Assembly (NCBI RefSeq): GCF_024053505.1
Contig: NZ_JAMXQS010000005.1
Location: forward strand, 371,655 to 435,654
Origin: Mesorhizobium liriopis
Lineage (GTDB): Bacteria > Pseudomonadota > Alphaproteobacteria > Rhizobiales > Rhizobiaceae
Direction: 5' to 3'
Length of the DNA stretch: 64,000 bases
Position 1 is the first letter of the stretch. The number at the start of each line of letters is the position of its first letter. The translations under genes were made by a program, and so were the position numbers. The notes beneath the pieces were generated by a model. It did not search any database. It was not told where the DNA came from and worked only from the letters and a program-made list of their open reading frames with translations. Of the stretch, positions 47,459-57,450 are shown piece by piece.

Positions 47459-48592
47459 ATGGATTTTCTCGATTTCGAAGAAGCACGTCAGCGCGCCAGA
47501 CGGCGACTGCCAAGAGGCGTCTTCGAGTACATCGACCGTGGAACGGAGGCGGAAACGGCAATCGCGGAGAACCGCCGCGCGCTGGATTCGGCAAGGGTCG
47601 TGCCACGCGTGTTGCAGGGCGAGTGCAAAAGAGACTTTTCGGTTCGCCTGTTCGGAAGGGAAGTCCATACGCCCATCCTTGTCGCACCAACCGCGTTTGC
47701 GGGGCTTGTCCGATATCGTGGAGATGTGGCGCTTGCCAAGGCTGCTGCCGCGGCTGGCTCCATCTTCTGCGCGGCCACCGAAAGCGTGGTTTCCCTTGAA
47801 GACATTGTCCGTGAGGCTTCGGGGAATACCTGGTTTCAACTCTATCTGTGGGAGCGTCGCGAGGATTGGGAAGACTTGCTCGACCGCGCGGAGGCGTTGG
47901 GCATTGATGTCCTCGTGTTGACCGTCGACACGCCCGTCTTTCCCAAGAAGGTCTTCAACGTCCGAAACGGTTTCGGCCTGCCCATGCGATTTGGCCCGAG
48001 AAACGTCATGGATGTGATGAGCCGACCTGTTTGGGCTGCCGACGTTCTCGGTCGTTCGCTACGAACAGGGGAGCTGCCGCAATTTGCGAACTACCCGGCG
48101 TCCGGGCGCTCATCGATACTTGGCCGCCACCAGCAGACCGTCCGTCACCAGCCAGGTCTCTCATGGGAGCATGTGCGGCAAGTCCGAAGCCGCTGGAAAG
48201 GCAAGCTCCTGCTCAAGGGAATCCTGTCGCCTGAGGATGCCCGGATGGCAAAGGACCATGGGGCAGAGGGTATTGTGGTCTCGAGCCATGGAATGCGCAA
48301 CTTCGATGCGACGGTTGCGCCCATCGATCAGCTGCCACTTGTTCGCGATGCGGTTGGAGACGGGTTGACGATCCTGGCTGACAGCGGCGTCCAAAGGGGC
48401 AGTGACGTAATGAAGCTGCTTCGTGCAGGCGCCGATGCCGTGATGCTTGGCCGGGCCATGCTCTATGCCCTGGCTGCCGGTGGCCAAGCCGGCGCCGAGA
48501 GGATGTTTTCAATTTTGGATCAAGAAATGAGAGCAGCCGCGATGTTCGCTGGCTGGTCTGGAACAAGCAGGGCCTGGAGCCAGAGCAGATGA
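47459..48592 (+). CDS. FMN-dependent alpha-hydroxy-acid oxidase/dehydrogenase
   Basis: The 377-residue protein is of the lactate/glycolate/mandelate oxidase family: RGVFEYIDRGTEAE, PILVAPTAFAGLVRYRGDVA, YLWERREDWEDLLDRAEALG, VLTVDTPVFPKKVFNVRNGF, LLKGILSPEDARM, the catalytic His near 277 in VVSSHGMRNFD, LADSGVQRGSDV and MLGRAMLYALAAGG. It oxidises an (S)-2-hydroxy acid to the 2-oxo acid. Its TGA overlaps the ATG of an FAD-linked dehydrogenase for 2-hydroxy acids, so the pair may use both stereoisomers. Confidence 0.9.
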   Translation: MDFLDFEEARQRARRRLPRGVFEYIDRGTEAETAIAENRRALDSARVVPRVLQGECKRDFSVRLFGREVHTPILVAPTAFAGLVRYRGDVALAKAAAAAGSIFCAATESVVSLEDIVREASGNTWFQLYLWERREDWEDLLDRAEALGIDVLVLTVDTPVFPKKVFNVRNGFGLPMRFGPRNVMDVMSRPVWAADVLGRSLRTGELPQFANYPASGRSSILGRHQQTVRHQPGLSWEHVRQVRSRWKGKLLLKGILSPEDARMAKDHGAEGIVVSSHGMRNFDATVAPIDQLPLVRDAVGDGLTILADSGVQRGSDVMKLLRAGADAVMLGRAMLYALAAGGQAGAERMFSILDQEMRAAAMFAGWSGTSRAWSQSR

Positions 48593-50037
48593 ACGCTTCC
48601 TTCGACTTCCTTTCGCAATTAGCCACGATCGTAGGCGAACGTCACGTGCTGACTGCATCCGACCGTATCGCTGGCTACCTGATCGATGTCCGCAAGGCCT
48701 ACGAAGGCCAGGCGTTGTGCATCGTCGAACCAGCAGACACGTTGGAGGTCAGCGCGGTCGTCGCCCTTTGCTCAGACCACGATGTGGCAATCACGCCGAT
48801 CGGAGGCAATACGGGACTTGTCGGCGGAGGAGCCGTGCGGAGCAAGAAGGTCGCGGATGGAAACGAGCGGCCAGGAATCGGACTTTCACTCCGCCGGCTT
48901 GACCGCATCCGGGAGATCTCAGCGCTCGACGGCACCATCACCGTCGAAGCAGGCTGCGTCCTCCAAAAGATCCAGGAGGCAGCGGCGGAAGCCGACCTGT
49001 ATTTCCCACTGAGTCTCAGCGCTGAGGGGAGTTGCCAGATCGGTGGCAACATTGCCACGAATGCGGGAGGAACGGCCGCAGTCCGCTATGGCGTCACGCG
49101 CCAACTGGTGCTCGGTCTGGAAGTCGTCCTTCCCTCAGGCAAGGTCATCCATGGATTGAAGCGGTTGCGCAAGGACAATGCCGGATACGACCTGAAACAG
49201 CTCTTCATCGGTTCCGAGGGAACGCTCGGAATCATCACGGCCGCTGTCATGCGCGTCATGCCCGCGCCCAAAGCAACCGCGACGGCCATGGTCGCCCTCG
49301 ACAGTATTCCGGCCGCGCTCGAGGTTCTGCGCCGCATGCACGCCGCCTTCGGCGAGCGCGTGACCTCGGCGGAGATTACGGAGCGCGCCTACATGGACCT
49401 TGTGCTCAAGCAATTGAAGGCCGCGCGCCCTGCGTTCCCCGAGACGCCAACGTGGTCGCTCTTGCTGGAGGTTTCGGACAGCCGAGACGGAGCCGAGCTG
49501 AAGGAGCCGTTGGAGGAAACCCTGGCGTCTGCGCTCGAGGACGGGATCGCGAGCGACGTCCTCATTGCACAAAACGAAGCCCAAGCCGAATCCTTCTGGT
49601 ACCTCCGCCATGGAGTTTCCGAAGCAATTCGTCATGCCGGGCCGAACATGTCGCATGATAGCTCGGTGCCGCTCGAACGACAGGGTGACTACGTCTTGCG
49701 AACGCGCGAACGCATTCTGGAACGCTTTCCGGAAGCGACACCGCTCTACGTAGGGCACCTTGGCGATGGCAACATGCATCTCGTGGTCATGTTCTCGCCG
49801 GACCGTTTCATTGACCGTGCAGCTTATTCGGCGGTCTCAAGCGAGCTCGACACGATCATAGACGACGTCGTGGTTGAACTGGACGGCAGCATCACCGCGG
49901 AACACGGCATTGGCCTGAGCTACCGGTCGCGTCTTGCCCGAACCAAGGCACCTGCCGAGATCGAGCTGATGCAGGGTATAAAGGCGGTGTTCGATCCAAG
50001 AAACATAATGAATCCCGGAAAGCTGCTGCCCGCCTAA
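48589..50037 (+). CDS. FAD-linked 2-hydroxyacid dehydrogenase (GlcD/D2HGDH type)
   Basis: The 482-residue protein has the PCMH FAD-binding fold (TPIGGNTGLVGGGAV, SAEGSCQIGGNIATNAGGTA, LFIGSEGTLGIITAAVMRVM) and the C-terminal metal/active-site region GHLGDGNMHLVVMF and EHGIGLSYRSRL. It is close in layout to D-2-hydroxyglutarate and D-lactate dehydrogenases. Electrons go to a carrier, not to O2, in known members. It overlaps the FMN oxidase gene by four bases and ends the importer operon. Confidence 0.9.
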   Translation: MNASFDFLSQLATIVGERHVLTASDRIAGYLIDVRKAYEGQALCIVEPADTLEVSAVVALCSDHDVAITPIGGNTGLVGGGAVRSKKVADGNERPGIGLSLRRLDRIREISALDGTITVEAGCVLQKIQEAAAEADLYFPLSLSAEGSCQIGGNIATNAGGTAAVRYGVTRQLVLGLEVVLPSGKVIHGLKRLRKDNAGYDLKQLFIGSEGTLGIITAAVMRVMPAPKATATAMVALDSIPAALEVLRRMHAAFGERVTSAEITERAYMDLVLKQLKAARPAFPETPTWSLLLEVSDSRDGAELKEPLEETLASALEDGIASDVLIAQNEAQAESFWYLRHGVSEAIRHAGPNMSHDSSVPLERQGDYVLRTRERILERFPEATPLYVGHLGDGNMHLVVMFSPDRFIDRAAYSAVSSELDTIIDDVVVELDGSITAEHGIGLSYRSRLARTKAPAEIELMQGIKAVFDPRNIMNPGKLLPA

Positions 50038-50057
50038 TGAGGCGGGCGACGCCCGCC
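50028..50057 (+). other. Three-armed inverted repeat at operon end
   Basis: GCCCGCC (50028-50034), GGCGGGC (50041-50047) and GCCCGCC (50051-50057) can pair in two mutually exclusive hairpins, the first spanning the stop codon. No T run follows. It may act as a weak terminator or RNA-stability element. Confidence 0.4.
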
Positions 50058-50366
50058 TGTCCAAATACGCGCGGGCTTCCTACGTCACGGCAAATTTATA
50101 GTTGGCGGAATGCATCCTGGACGCTGGAAGCACTGCTCAGTGCGTCTCTCTGGACTGATGATACCATTGTAGGATGTCAGCAGGTGGATAAAGCCGGATC
50201 GTTCAAAGAATAGTACATGAGGTGTCGAAAGTTGAAGGTCTGCATTCGCACTTCTAGAGTCGATACCGGAAATTCTGCTTGCGGCCCCGAAGCTGAAATT
50301 CTGTGCAATGTGTACTGCTACACATGGGCAGATTTCGCGTTGCGCGGTACCCGATTGAGTTTGACC
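50058..50366. other. Gap between two convergent operons
   Basis: About 309 bases between the FAD dehydrogenase and the RpiR gene stops. No gene or clear terminator beyond the inverted repeat at its left edge. Confidence 0.5.
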
Positions 50367-51224
50367 TCAAGTCCGAGCTTCGCCGAATGCATCGTCAATC
50401 TTCATGGAGTATGCCATTAATTCTGGTTGCTTCGAGACGAGGCATTGGAACAGGACTTCTGAAAGGCCCATCGCAACTACTCGGTCCAGAACTTCTGCGC
50501 TGCCCGGCAGGCTTGACCCTGTTGGAAGAAGGATAGCTAAGTCGGCACGCTTTGCTAGCGCGGAGCTCGGCGACCCTGTGACTGAAACTAACCGTGCTCC
50601 GTTATCTCTTGCGGTTTGAGCGGCCCACAAGGTTGATTTTGTCTCTCCCGAGTAGGAGACAGCCACTGCCACATCGTCCGGCTTCATCAGCGAAGAGAGC
50701 GTGACTTGGGTGTGATGCTCTTCAGCAAAGCTGATCGGAAGGCCCAACCGTACAAGACGCATATAAATAGCGTTACAAACAGCGGCGGACTCTCCCGCCC
50801 CGAAAAGGCAGATGTTGCGCGTATCGGCCAGCCAACTGGTGAGCGTCGCAATCTCATCCCGCTCAGCTAGAATACGACCCATGGCTTGGGCTCGCGCTGC
50901 AATGGCCTGCATGATGCGATCTGCTATATCTCCCGGCTTTTCTTCGCCGCCTTCGGTTGATTTCCCGCCGTCGTGCCCGCGGCCCGCTTCCATGAGCAGC
51001 GCTTTGCGCATTTCCTTGAGGCCCGGATAGCCGAGCTTGCGAGACAGTCGGTCGATGCTGGATCGGCTGGCACCCGACCTCTCTGACAAATCCGACGAGG
51101 TCATCACACCTAGCTCGAAGGGCGAGATGGCAAGCAGATGCTCGACGACCCGCTTTTCGGCTGGAAATAGACTGACCGCGACGGTGCGCTCCTCGAAAGT
51201 CAGGGTTTCACTGGAAAATTGCAT
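50367..51224 (-). CDS. RpiR/MurR-family transcriptional regulator
   Basis: From ATG 51224, preceded by GCAGGAGCCCA, the product is 285 residues. It has an N-terminal HTH_6 domain (VVEHLLAISPFELGVMTSSD, GASRSSIDRLSRKLGYPGLK) and a C-terminal SIS sugar-phosphate-binding domain (NICLFGAGESAAVCNAIYMR, VAVSYSGETKSTLWAAQTAR). Such regulators respond to phosphosugars. It diverges from the sugar importer operon, where an inverted repeat at 51247-51261 is a likely operator. Longer starts at 51263 or 51281 would run into that site. Confidence 0.9.
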   Translation of the reverse strand: MQFSSETLTFEERTVAVSLFPAEKRVVEHLLAISPFELGVMTSSDLSERSGASRSSIDRLSRKLGYPGLKEMRKALLMEAGRGHDGGKSTEGGEEKPGDIADRIMQAIAARAQAMGRILAERDEIATLTSWLADTRNICLFGAGESAAVCNAIYMRLVRLGLPISFAEEHHTQVTLSSLMKPDDVAVAVSYSGETKSTLWAAQTARDNGARLVSVTGSPSSALAKRADLAILLPTGSSLPGSAEVLDRVVAMGLSEVLFQCLVSKQPELMAYSMKIDDAFGEART

Positions 51225-51246
51225 TGGGCTCCTGCGGAAGGCTCGC

Positions 51247-51261
51247 GGAACAAAATGTTCC
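51247..51261. promoter_or_regulatory. Candidate RpiR operator
   Basis: GGAACA-AAA-TGTTCC is a perfect inverted repeat with 6-bp arms and a 3-base spacer, 23 bases upstream of the rpiR-type ATG and about 120 before the binding-protein ATG, in the divergent regulatory region. Confidence 0.45.
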
Positions 51262-51382
51262 ATCAAAATCCAAGATTTCACTATTGCGGGACGTTTCGTG
51301 TCATACTAGGGTGTCTGTGCTGACCCAATTTGAGCGTAACACGCTGCTTCGGGAAGAGAGTAGCTCTTAGAGGAGGATCACC

Positions 51383-52327
51383 ATGAGACGTTTTGCGTCA
51401 AGAGTAGTTTGCGCGTCCCTTATCTGCGCTGCCCTCGGACTGTCGTCCGCAGCGCAGGCGAAGGACCTCAAGCAGGTTGGAGTCACCGTCGTCGATCTGG
51501 GCAATCCATTCTTTGGCGCCATTGCCAAGAGCATCGAGGCTCAGGTCAAAGCCGTGGCACCTGATGCGAAGACGCTGGTCGTGTCCGGAGACTATGATCT
51601 GGGCAAGCAGTCCAATCAGTTCGACAACTTCGTTCAAGCCGGCGTCGACATGATCATTGTCTCGGCCGTGGATTCGAAGGCCATCGGCGCTGCCATCAAG
51701 CGGGCCGAAGCCGCCGGCATTCCTGTGGTTGCCGTCGACAACACCGCCGATGGCGCACAGGCTACGATCACGACAGACAATGTGACCGCGGGCAAGCAGG
51801 CATGCGAGTACATCGCGACCAAACTCGGTGGCAAAGGCAATGTCCTGATCGTCAACGGTCCGCCGGTGTCAGGTGTTATCGACCGCGTGAAGGGCTGTAA
51901 GGATGTACTGGGAGCGAGCCCAAATATCAAAATCCTGTCGGATAATCAGAATGGTGTCGGCACGCGCGAGGGCGGCCTCAATGTCACCACTGCGCTATTG
52001 ACTGCAAATGACGACGTGAATGCTATCTTCACGATCAACGATCCGTCCGCGATCGGTGCGGATCTGGCGGCCAAGCAGGTTGGGCGCACTGGCATCGTGA
52101 TCACCACCGTGGATGGTTCGCCCGATATCGAAGCGTCGCTCAAGGGAAACACGCAGATCGAAGCATCCTCGGCGCAGTTGCCATCCGCGTTGGCCGAAGC
52201 CGCGGTCAAAGCCGGTGTGTCGCTGATGAATGGTGAGACGCTTTCTGAGCCTTCGATCCTCGTCGCCCCGGAACTCATCACGCGAGAGAATGTCGGCACC
52301 TACAAAGGTTGGAACAGCGGCAGCTGA
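51383..52327 (+). CDS. Ribose-type sugar ABC transporter, periplasmic binding protein
   Basis: The 314-residue protein has a Sec signal peptide (RRFASRVVCASLICAALGLS, cleavage after AAQA) and a Peripla_BP_4 fold: VTVVDLGNPFFGAIAKSIEA, QFDNFVQAGVDMIIVSAVDS, VVAVDNTADGAQATITTDNV and ITTVDGSPDIEASLKGNTQI. It belongs to the RbsB group of binding proteins for pentoses, hexoses or polyols. AGAGGAGGATCACC precedes the ATG. It leads an operon with aldolase, kinase, ATPase and permease genes. Confidence 0.92.
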   Translation: MRRFASRVVCASLICAALGLSSAAQAKDLKQVGVTVVDLGNPFFGAIAKSIEAQVKAVAPDAKTLVVSGDYDLGKQSNQFDNFVQAGVDMIIVSAVDSKAIGAAIKRAEAAGIPVVAVDNTADGAQATITTDNVTAGKQACEYIATKLGGKGNVLIVNGPPVSGVIDRVKGCKDVLGASPNIKILSDNQNGVGTREGGLNVTTALLTANDDVNAIFTINDPSAIGADLAAKQVGRTGIVITTVDGSPDIEASLKGNTQIEASSAQLPSALAEAAVKAGVSLMNGETLSEPSILVAPELITRENVGTYKGWNSGS

Positions 52328-52365
52328 GGTTCGTCTCAGCCACATCCTCCCAAGCCGCATGTTGG

Positions 52366-52390
52366 CGTGCCGGGAGTTCCTCTCGGCACG
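52366..52390 (+). other. Strong hairpin after the sugar-binding-protein gene
   Basis: CGTGCCGGGAG (52366-52376) and CTCTCGGCACG (52380-52390) form an 11-bp stem with one G-U pair and a 3-base loop. No T run. The position repeats that of the hairpin at 47392, between a binding-protein gene and downstream enzymes. Confidence 0.6.
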
Positions 52391-52450
52391 TCTCATCCAA
52401 TTTTATTTCGCAACTGGGGCAAAGTTGCCCCAAAACATCAAGGCTTCCCT

Positions 52451-53338
52451 ATGCCGATCGTATCGCTTGACCGACTTCTTCAGCACGCATCCGACAACAA
52501 ATATGCAGTCGGTGCCTTCGTTTCGATGAATATCGAGATCATCCAAGCAGCGATCAGGGCGGCGGAAAAGAAGAACTCTCCGGTTGTGATCCGCATCCAT
52601 CCCGACTCGCGTCAGATCACCAGTTTCGACACGTTGACTGCTGTCGCGAAGCAACTGGCGTCGCGGTCCTCGGTACCAGTGGGACTGAGCCTCGACCACG
52701 GCAACACCCTCGCTGACACGGTCGACGCCATTCGGGCTGGCTGTACCAGCGTCATGCTCGATGCCGCAGAGGAGCCGCTTGAGGAAAACATCCGCCGCGT
52801 TCGTCAAGTGGTGGAAGTCGCCAAGCCGCTCGGCATTTTGGTGGAGGCCGCTGTCGGGCACATGGAGCACGGTGCAGTACAGGGCGACGATGACCTCGCC
52901 AATGTCGAAGAGGCGGTGAAGCTGGTGCGCGAAAGCGGCGCCACCATCCTTGCGCCAGCCATAGGCAATGTCCATGGTTCAGCGCATGGTGAGACCAAGG
53001 CTACGTCCAACCTCGCCATTGAGCGGATCCGAGAGCTGCGCGAGGCGACCGGTGTGCCGATCTGCATGCATGGCGGCTCGGGCACGCCGCGCGCACAGAT
53101 GCGCGCCGCAACGCAGGCCGGCGTCGCACTCGTGATCCTTTTCTCGGACATCATCACCGCCTACAACACCGAGTTGAAGCGTGTGCTCGATAGCAATCGC
53201 ATCGGCATTGCCATCATCGATGCGCTGGTTCCGGCTCAGCATGCCGCCCAAGCCGTAATCGAGGAAAAGATGGACGATCTCGGCTCTGCCGGCCAAGCAT
53301 CCGCCTTCAGCGAATGGGCGCGAACCCTGGCGCACTGA
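52451..53338 (+). CDS. Class II ketose-bisphosphate aldolase family protein
   Basis: From ATG 52451 the product is 295 residues. Zinc and catalytic residues are visible: GLSLDHGN (Asp82, His83), ILVEAAVGHMEHG, the His in GNVHGSAHG and CMHGGSG. The layout matches the FbaA/GatY/KbaY group, which cleave phosphorylated ketoses into dihydroxyacetone phosphate and an aldehyde. With the adjacent FGGY kinase and importer it probably cleaves the phosphorylated imported sugar. The second phosphate or C1 position specificity cannot be read. Confidence 0.88.
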   Translation: MPIVSLDRLLQHASDNKYAVGAFVSMNIEIIQAAIRAAEKKNSPVVIRIHPDSRQITSFDTLTAVAKQLASRSSVPVGLSLDHGNTLADTVDAIRAGCTSVMLDAAEEPLEENIRRVRQVVEVAKPLGILVEAAVGHMEHGAVQGDDDLANVEEAVKLVRESGATILAPAIGNVHGSAHGETKATSNLAIERIRELREATGVPICMHGGSGTPRAQMRAATQAGVALVILFSDIITAYNTELKRVLDSNRIGIAIIDALVPAQHAAQAVIEEKMDDLGSAGQASAFSEWARTLAH

Positions 53339-53349
53339 AACAACTGGTG

Positions 53350-54861
53350 ATGGCTGAACCGATCCTCGTCGGCATCGACATCGGCACGACCAATCTCAAG
53401 GTCGTGGCCGCCCGGCCCGGTGGGCGTGTCGAAGCGGTGGTGCGGCGGACCATGTCGGTCAGCCACCCCATCCCGGGCGCGTCGGAGTTCGATCTCGACG
53501 CGCTCGACCACGATCTCGTTTCGGCACTTCGGGAGATGGTGGACGTTATCGGTGCAAAAGGCATCGAGCCGGCCGCGGTCGCCGGCATCGGGGTCGCCAG
53601 CATCGGCGAAAGCTTTGTCGGCGTCGACGAGGAGGGGCGGCGCATCACGCCGTGCCCGACCTGGTACGACCGCCGCACGACGAACACGCGAAGCAGTTGG
53701 GGCATGAATGCCTCCGACTGGTTCGACATCACCGGCATGGTGGATGACGACATCTACACCGTTCATCGCCTCGCCTGGTGGCGCGCGCAGGATGCTGGGC
53801 GGTTCGAACGCGTCCGCAAATGGCTGATGGTGGCCGATTACGCCGTGTTCCGGCTGTCCGGCGCCTTTGCCGCCAGCCCTTCTCTCGCAGCGCGCAGCGG
53901 CATGGCCGACCGCAACGACGGCAAATGGTCCGCTGCGATCTTGGAGCTTGCAGATATCGAGGTTGGAGCTCTGCCCGACCTTGTCCCCTCGGCGAGCATA
54001 GCGGGGACGCTGACCACGGAAATCGCACGACAAACGGGACTTCGCGTTGGCACGCCAGTCGTCAATGCAGGTCATGACCACCCTTGCGCCGGCTTCGGCT
54101 GCGGCTTGGTGCAACCTGGGCGGATGATGGATTCGGTGGGAACCTCGGAAGCACTCAAGACCGTCGCCGCGCGGCCGTTCAGCTATGGGGACGTCGGGGG
54201 CGGGCGTTATGATTGCTATCCGCACGTGGTTTCCGACCGCTTTTTGCTGTCCGGCCATATTCCATCCTCCGGCGGAATGATCGACTGGCTGTTGCGCCAG
54301 CTTTCCGGACCGGCCCCAAGCGCGGAAACTGCTGCGCTGCTGTGGCAGGCGGCCGAAGCTGCGGTGCCCGGCAGCGTTGGTGTCCGGATCGCTCCGTTTC
54401 TGTCGGGCACGGGCGCACCCTGGAATGACCGCGCTCGACGTGCGGACATTGCCGGCATCGACGCACAAACCGTACCCGGCGATGTGCTGCGCGCCGGCGT
54501 CGAAGCCCTGGGAGGCTGGCTCGCAATCAACCTGGCGCAGTTCGAAAGCATCACCGGTGCAAAAGCTGCGGATCTCATTCTGACTGGTGGGGGCGCCACC
54601 CGAAACCCGCTGATGAATGCCATCAAAGGCGCCATGATCGAACGCGACTTCGTCTTGCCGGATGTGACGGAAGCGGCGGGGTTGGGTGCGGGATTGGTGG
54701 CGGGCGTGGCCGTTGGCCTGTTCCGCGATGGCGATGACGCCGCGAGCCTGCCCGACATCGAATGGCAGAGCGTGCGGTTCGACCCCGGCCTCGCAGAAGC
54801 TTATCGCACGGTCCGCCCCGCTGTCATCGCGCATCTTGAAGGCGAAGCACTTCGGACATGA
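53350..54861 (+). CDS. FGGY-family carbohydrate kinase
   Basis: From ATG 53350 the product is 503 residues: [20 protein letters not shown] (ATP-binding phosphate 1 region), [41 protein letters not shown] and [20 protein letters not shown] in the second domain. This is the xylulokinase/ribulokinase/glycerol-kinase fold and length. It phosphorylates the imported sugar or polyol. The start is placed 12 bases after the aldolase stop; an earlier in-frame ATG at 53314 would overlap it. Confidence 0.9.
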   Translation: MAEPILVGIDIGTTNLKVVAARPGGRVEAVVRRTMSVSHPIPGASEFDLDALDHDLVSALREMVDVIGAKGIEPAAVAGIGVASIGESFVGVDEEGRRITPCPTWYDRRTTNTRSSWGMNASDWFDITGMVDDDIYTVHRLAWWRAQDAGRFERVRKWLMVADYAVFRLSGAFAASPSLAARSGMADRNDGKWSAAILELADIEVGALPDLVPSASIAGTLTTEIARQTGLRVGTPVVNAGHDHPCAGFGCGLVQPGRMMDSVGTSEALKTVAARPFSYGDVGGGRYDCYPHVVSDRFLLSGHIPSSGGMIDWLLRQLSGPAPSAETAALLWQAAEAAVPGSVGVRIAPFLSGTGAPWNDRARRADIAGIDAQTVPGDVLRAGVEALGGWLAINLAQFESITGAKAADLILTGGGATRNPLMNAIKGAMIERDFVLPDVTEAAGLGAGLVAGVAVGLFRDGDDAASLPDIEWQSVRFDPGLAEAYRTVRPAVIAHLEGEALRT

Positions 54862-56387
54862 GCACGTTGCCGCCTCCCATTCTAGAAATGCGGAACATCT
54901 CGAAGACCTTCGGTCCGATCCGTGCGCTACGCGACGTCAAGTTGACGGTGTGGCCGGGCGAGGTTCATGCGTTGATGGGCGAGAACGGCGCCGGCAAGTC
55001 GACGCTCATGAAAATTCTGTCGGGCGCGCAAAAGGCCGATCCCGGGGGTCGCCTGACGATGAACGGCAAGGAGGTCTCGATCACCAGTCCGGCCGATGCG
55101 CGGAGATTGGGCGTCGCGGTCATCTATCAGGAACTGTCGCTGGCACCCAACCTGACGGTCGCCGAAAATGTCGGTCTCGGTCGCGAGGCGCGAAGTGGCG
55201 GGTTCATCGACCGCAAAACTATGCGCGCCGACTGCGCAAGCATCCTGAAGCGCCTGGGCGCACCGTTCGGGCCCGATGCCATCGTCGCAGAACTTTCCAT
55301 CGCGCAGCGCCAACTCGTCGAGATCGCCCGCGCGCTCTCGCTGGATGCGCGTATTCTCGTCATGGACGAGCCGACCACCGCACTTTCCTCGCGCGAAACA
55401 GACAAGCTCTTCGCACTTGTGCGCCAGCTGCAGTCCGAAGGACTTGCGATCATCTACATCTCGCACCGCATGAGCGAGGTCTACGAGCTGGCCGACCGCT
55501 GCTCCGTCCTGCGCGACGGATCCTATATCGGAACCCTTGCCAAGGCGGATATTTCGTCGCGGACGCTCGTGAAGATGATGGTCGGGCGCGATCTGTCGGA
55601 TTTCTACAAGAAGGAGCATCAGGAGCACTCGGAAGCCATCCGGCCGGTGCTAGACGTCGAGCGTTTGACGGACGGGAAAGGTATCGGTCCATGCTCGTTC
55701 GCTCTTTATCCCGGTGAGGTTGTCGGGCTCGCGGGACTGGTCGGGGCAGGCCGCACCGAGCTTGCCCGACTGATCTATGGAGCCGACAGGTCTGCATCCG
55801 GTTCGATCACGCTGAATGGCGACCGCATTGCAATTCGCGAGCCTGCCGAGGCGATCCGCGCCGGCCTCGTCTACCTGACGGAAGACCGCAAGGCGCAGGG
55901 CCTCTTTCTCGACATGAGCATCGATGACAACGTCAACATCTCAGTGATGGGACGTGATTCAGGCCCACTGGGAATGCGCCGTTTCTCCAAGGCACGCGAA
56001 AGGGTGACGCGCGCCATCGGCTCGCTGCGTATCCGGGCCTATTCGCCCAAGCTCGCGGTTGGAGGCCTTTCGGGCGGCAACCAGCAGAAGGTCCTGCTCG
56101 CGCGCCTTCTGGAGGTCGCGCCCAAAGTTTTGATCCTCGATGAGCCGACGCGCGGCGTCGATATCGGCGCCAAATCCGACATCTACAAGCTGATCGACCG
56201 CTTGGCCGCGGATGGCGCAGCCGTGCTGATGATCTCAAGCGAGTTGCCGGAGGTGGTCGGTCTTGCTGACCGCGTGCTCGTCATGCGCGACGGCAATATC
56301 GTCGGATCCCTCAAAGGCGAACAGATTTCTCAAGAAGCGATCATTGAGATCGCCACCGGCGACAGTCAGGGCCAGGAAGCGCAATGA
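54858..56387 (+). CDS. Sugar ABC transporter, duplicated ATPase (RbsA-like)
   Basis: The 509-residue protein holds two ABC domains. The first has Walker [16 protein letters not shown], signature [16 protein letters not shown] and Walker [18 protein letters not shown]. The second has the degenerate Walker [17 protein letters not shown], signature [17 protein letters not shown] and [18 protein letters not shown]. This is the RbsA/XylG/MglA type. ATG overlaps the kinase stop by four bases. Confidence 0.95.
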   Translation: MSTLPPPILEMRNISKTFGPIRALRDVKLTVWPGEVHALMGENGAGKSTLMKILSGAQKADPGGRLTMNGKEVSITSPADARRLGVAVIYQELSLAPNLTVAENVGLGREARSGGFIDRKTMRADCASILKRLGAPFGPDAIVAELSIAQRQLVEIARALSLDARILVMDEPTTALSSRETDKLFALVRQLQSEGLAIIYISHRMSEVYELADRCSVLRDGSYIGTLAKADISSRTLVKMMVGRDLSDFYKKEHQEHSEAIRPVLDVERLTDGKGIGPCSFALYPGEVVGLAGLVGAGRTELARLIYGADRSASGSITLNGDRIAIREPAEAIRAGLVYLTEDRKAQGLFLDMSIDDNVNISVMGRDSGPLGMRRFSKARERVTRAIGSLRIRAYSPKLAVGGLSGGNQQKVLLARLLEVAPKVLILDEPTRGVDIGAKSDIYKLIDRLAADGAAVLMISSELPEVVGLADRVLVMRDGNIVGSLKGEQISQEAIIEIATGDSQGQEAQ

Positions 56388-57391
56388 TGACCCAGAACGG
56401 TATGGTCCGCCAAACTGCGACGCAGAACCAATCGTCGTCGCCAGTCAAACACACCCGCTCACTTGTGCGGGCGCTCGGGATGCTGCCTGTTCTGGTGGTG
56501 CTGTGCATCGCCTTCTCGTTGCTGAGCGACCGCTTCCTTGCCGTCAACAACCTCGTCATCGTGATGCAGCAGGCCTCAATCAATCTCGTGCTGGCCTGCG
56601 GAATGACCTTCGTGATCCTCACCGCCGGCATCGACCTTTCCATCGGCTCCATCCTGGCCGCAGCCGCGATGGCCGCGCTTATCGTGTCGCTCGATCCCAC
56701 ATTCTCGATGCTCGCGATTCCTTCAGCACTTCTGGTCGGACTGGGATTCGGGCTGGTGAACGGCTTGCTGATCTCGGCCATCCGCCTGCCGCCCTTTATC
56801 GTCACGCTCGGTGCATTGACGGCCATTCGCGGTGTCGCCCGGCTCATGGGCAAGGATACGACCGTCTTCAACACCGATCTGCCTTATGCCGTGATCGGCA
56901 ATGGCAGCCTGCTCGGCGTGCCCTGGCTCGTGATCATAGCGCTCGCTGTCGTCGTTTTGTCCTGGGTGCTGCTGCGCCGCACGGTTCTGGGCGTGCACAT
57001 CTATGCGATCGGCGGAAACCCGGACGCGGCGCGCCTGACCGGCATCAGGGTCGGGCGCGTCCTTGTTTTCGTTTACGCAGTTTCGGGTCTCTTGGCCGGC
57101 CTCGGCGGCGCGATGGCTTCGGCGCGCCTTTATGCTGCCAATGGCCTCCAACTCGGACAGGCTTACGAGCTCGACGCCATTGCGGCCGTCATCCTCGGTG
57201 GCACGAGCTTCGTGGGCGGCATCGGATCCGTCTGGGGTACGCTGGTCGGCGCACTGATCATCGCGGTTCTGACCAACGGTCTGATCCTCACCGGCGTGCC
57301 TGACGTCTGGCAGTATATCGTGAAAGGCTTGATCATCATCGGAGCCGTTGCTCTGGATCGCTTCCGTCTCGAGAGTGGAGTCAGGACCTAA
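56384..57391 (+). CDS. Sugar ABC transporter permease (RbsC-like)
   Basis: The 335-residue protein has eight to ten membrane segments with the RbsC signature: [56 protein letters not shown] and [20 protein letters not shown]. It forms the homodimeric channel with the RbsA-like ATPase and closes the operon. It overlaps the ATPase gene by four bases. Confidence 0.95.
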   Translation: MMTQNGMVRQTATQNQSSSPVKHTRSLVRALGMLPVLVVLCIAFSLLSDRFLAVNNLVIVMQQASINLVLACGMTFVILTAGIDLSIGSILAAAAMAALIVSLDPTFSMLAIPSALLVGLGFGLVNGLLISAIRLPPFIVTLGALTAIRGVARLMGKDTTVFNTDLPYAVIGNGSLLGVPWLVIIALAVVVLSWVLLRRTVLGVHIYAIGGNPDAARLTGIRVGRVLVFVYAVSGLLAGLGGAMASARLYAANGLQLGQAYELDAIAAVILGGTSFVGGIGSVWGTLVGALIIAVLTNGLILTGVPDVWQYIVKGLIIIGAVALDRFRLESGVRT

Positions 57392-57450
57392 GGCGTTTTT
57401 GAACCCTCGAAATGCTGATGCTCCCCAAATTCTTGTGTCCGCTTTCCATC

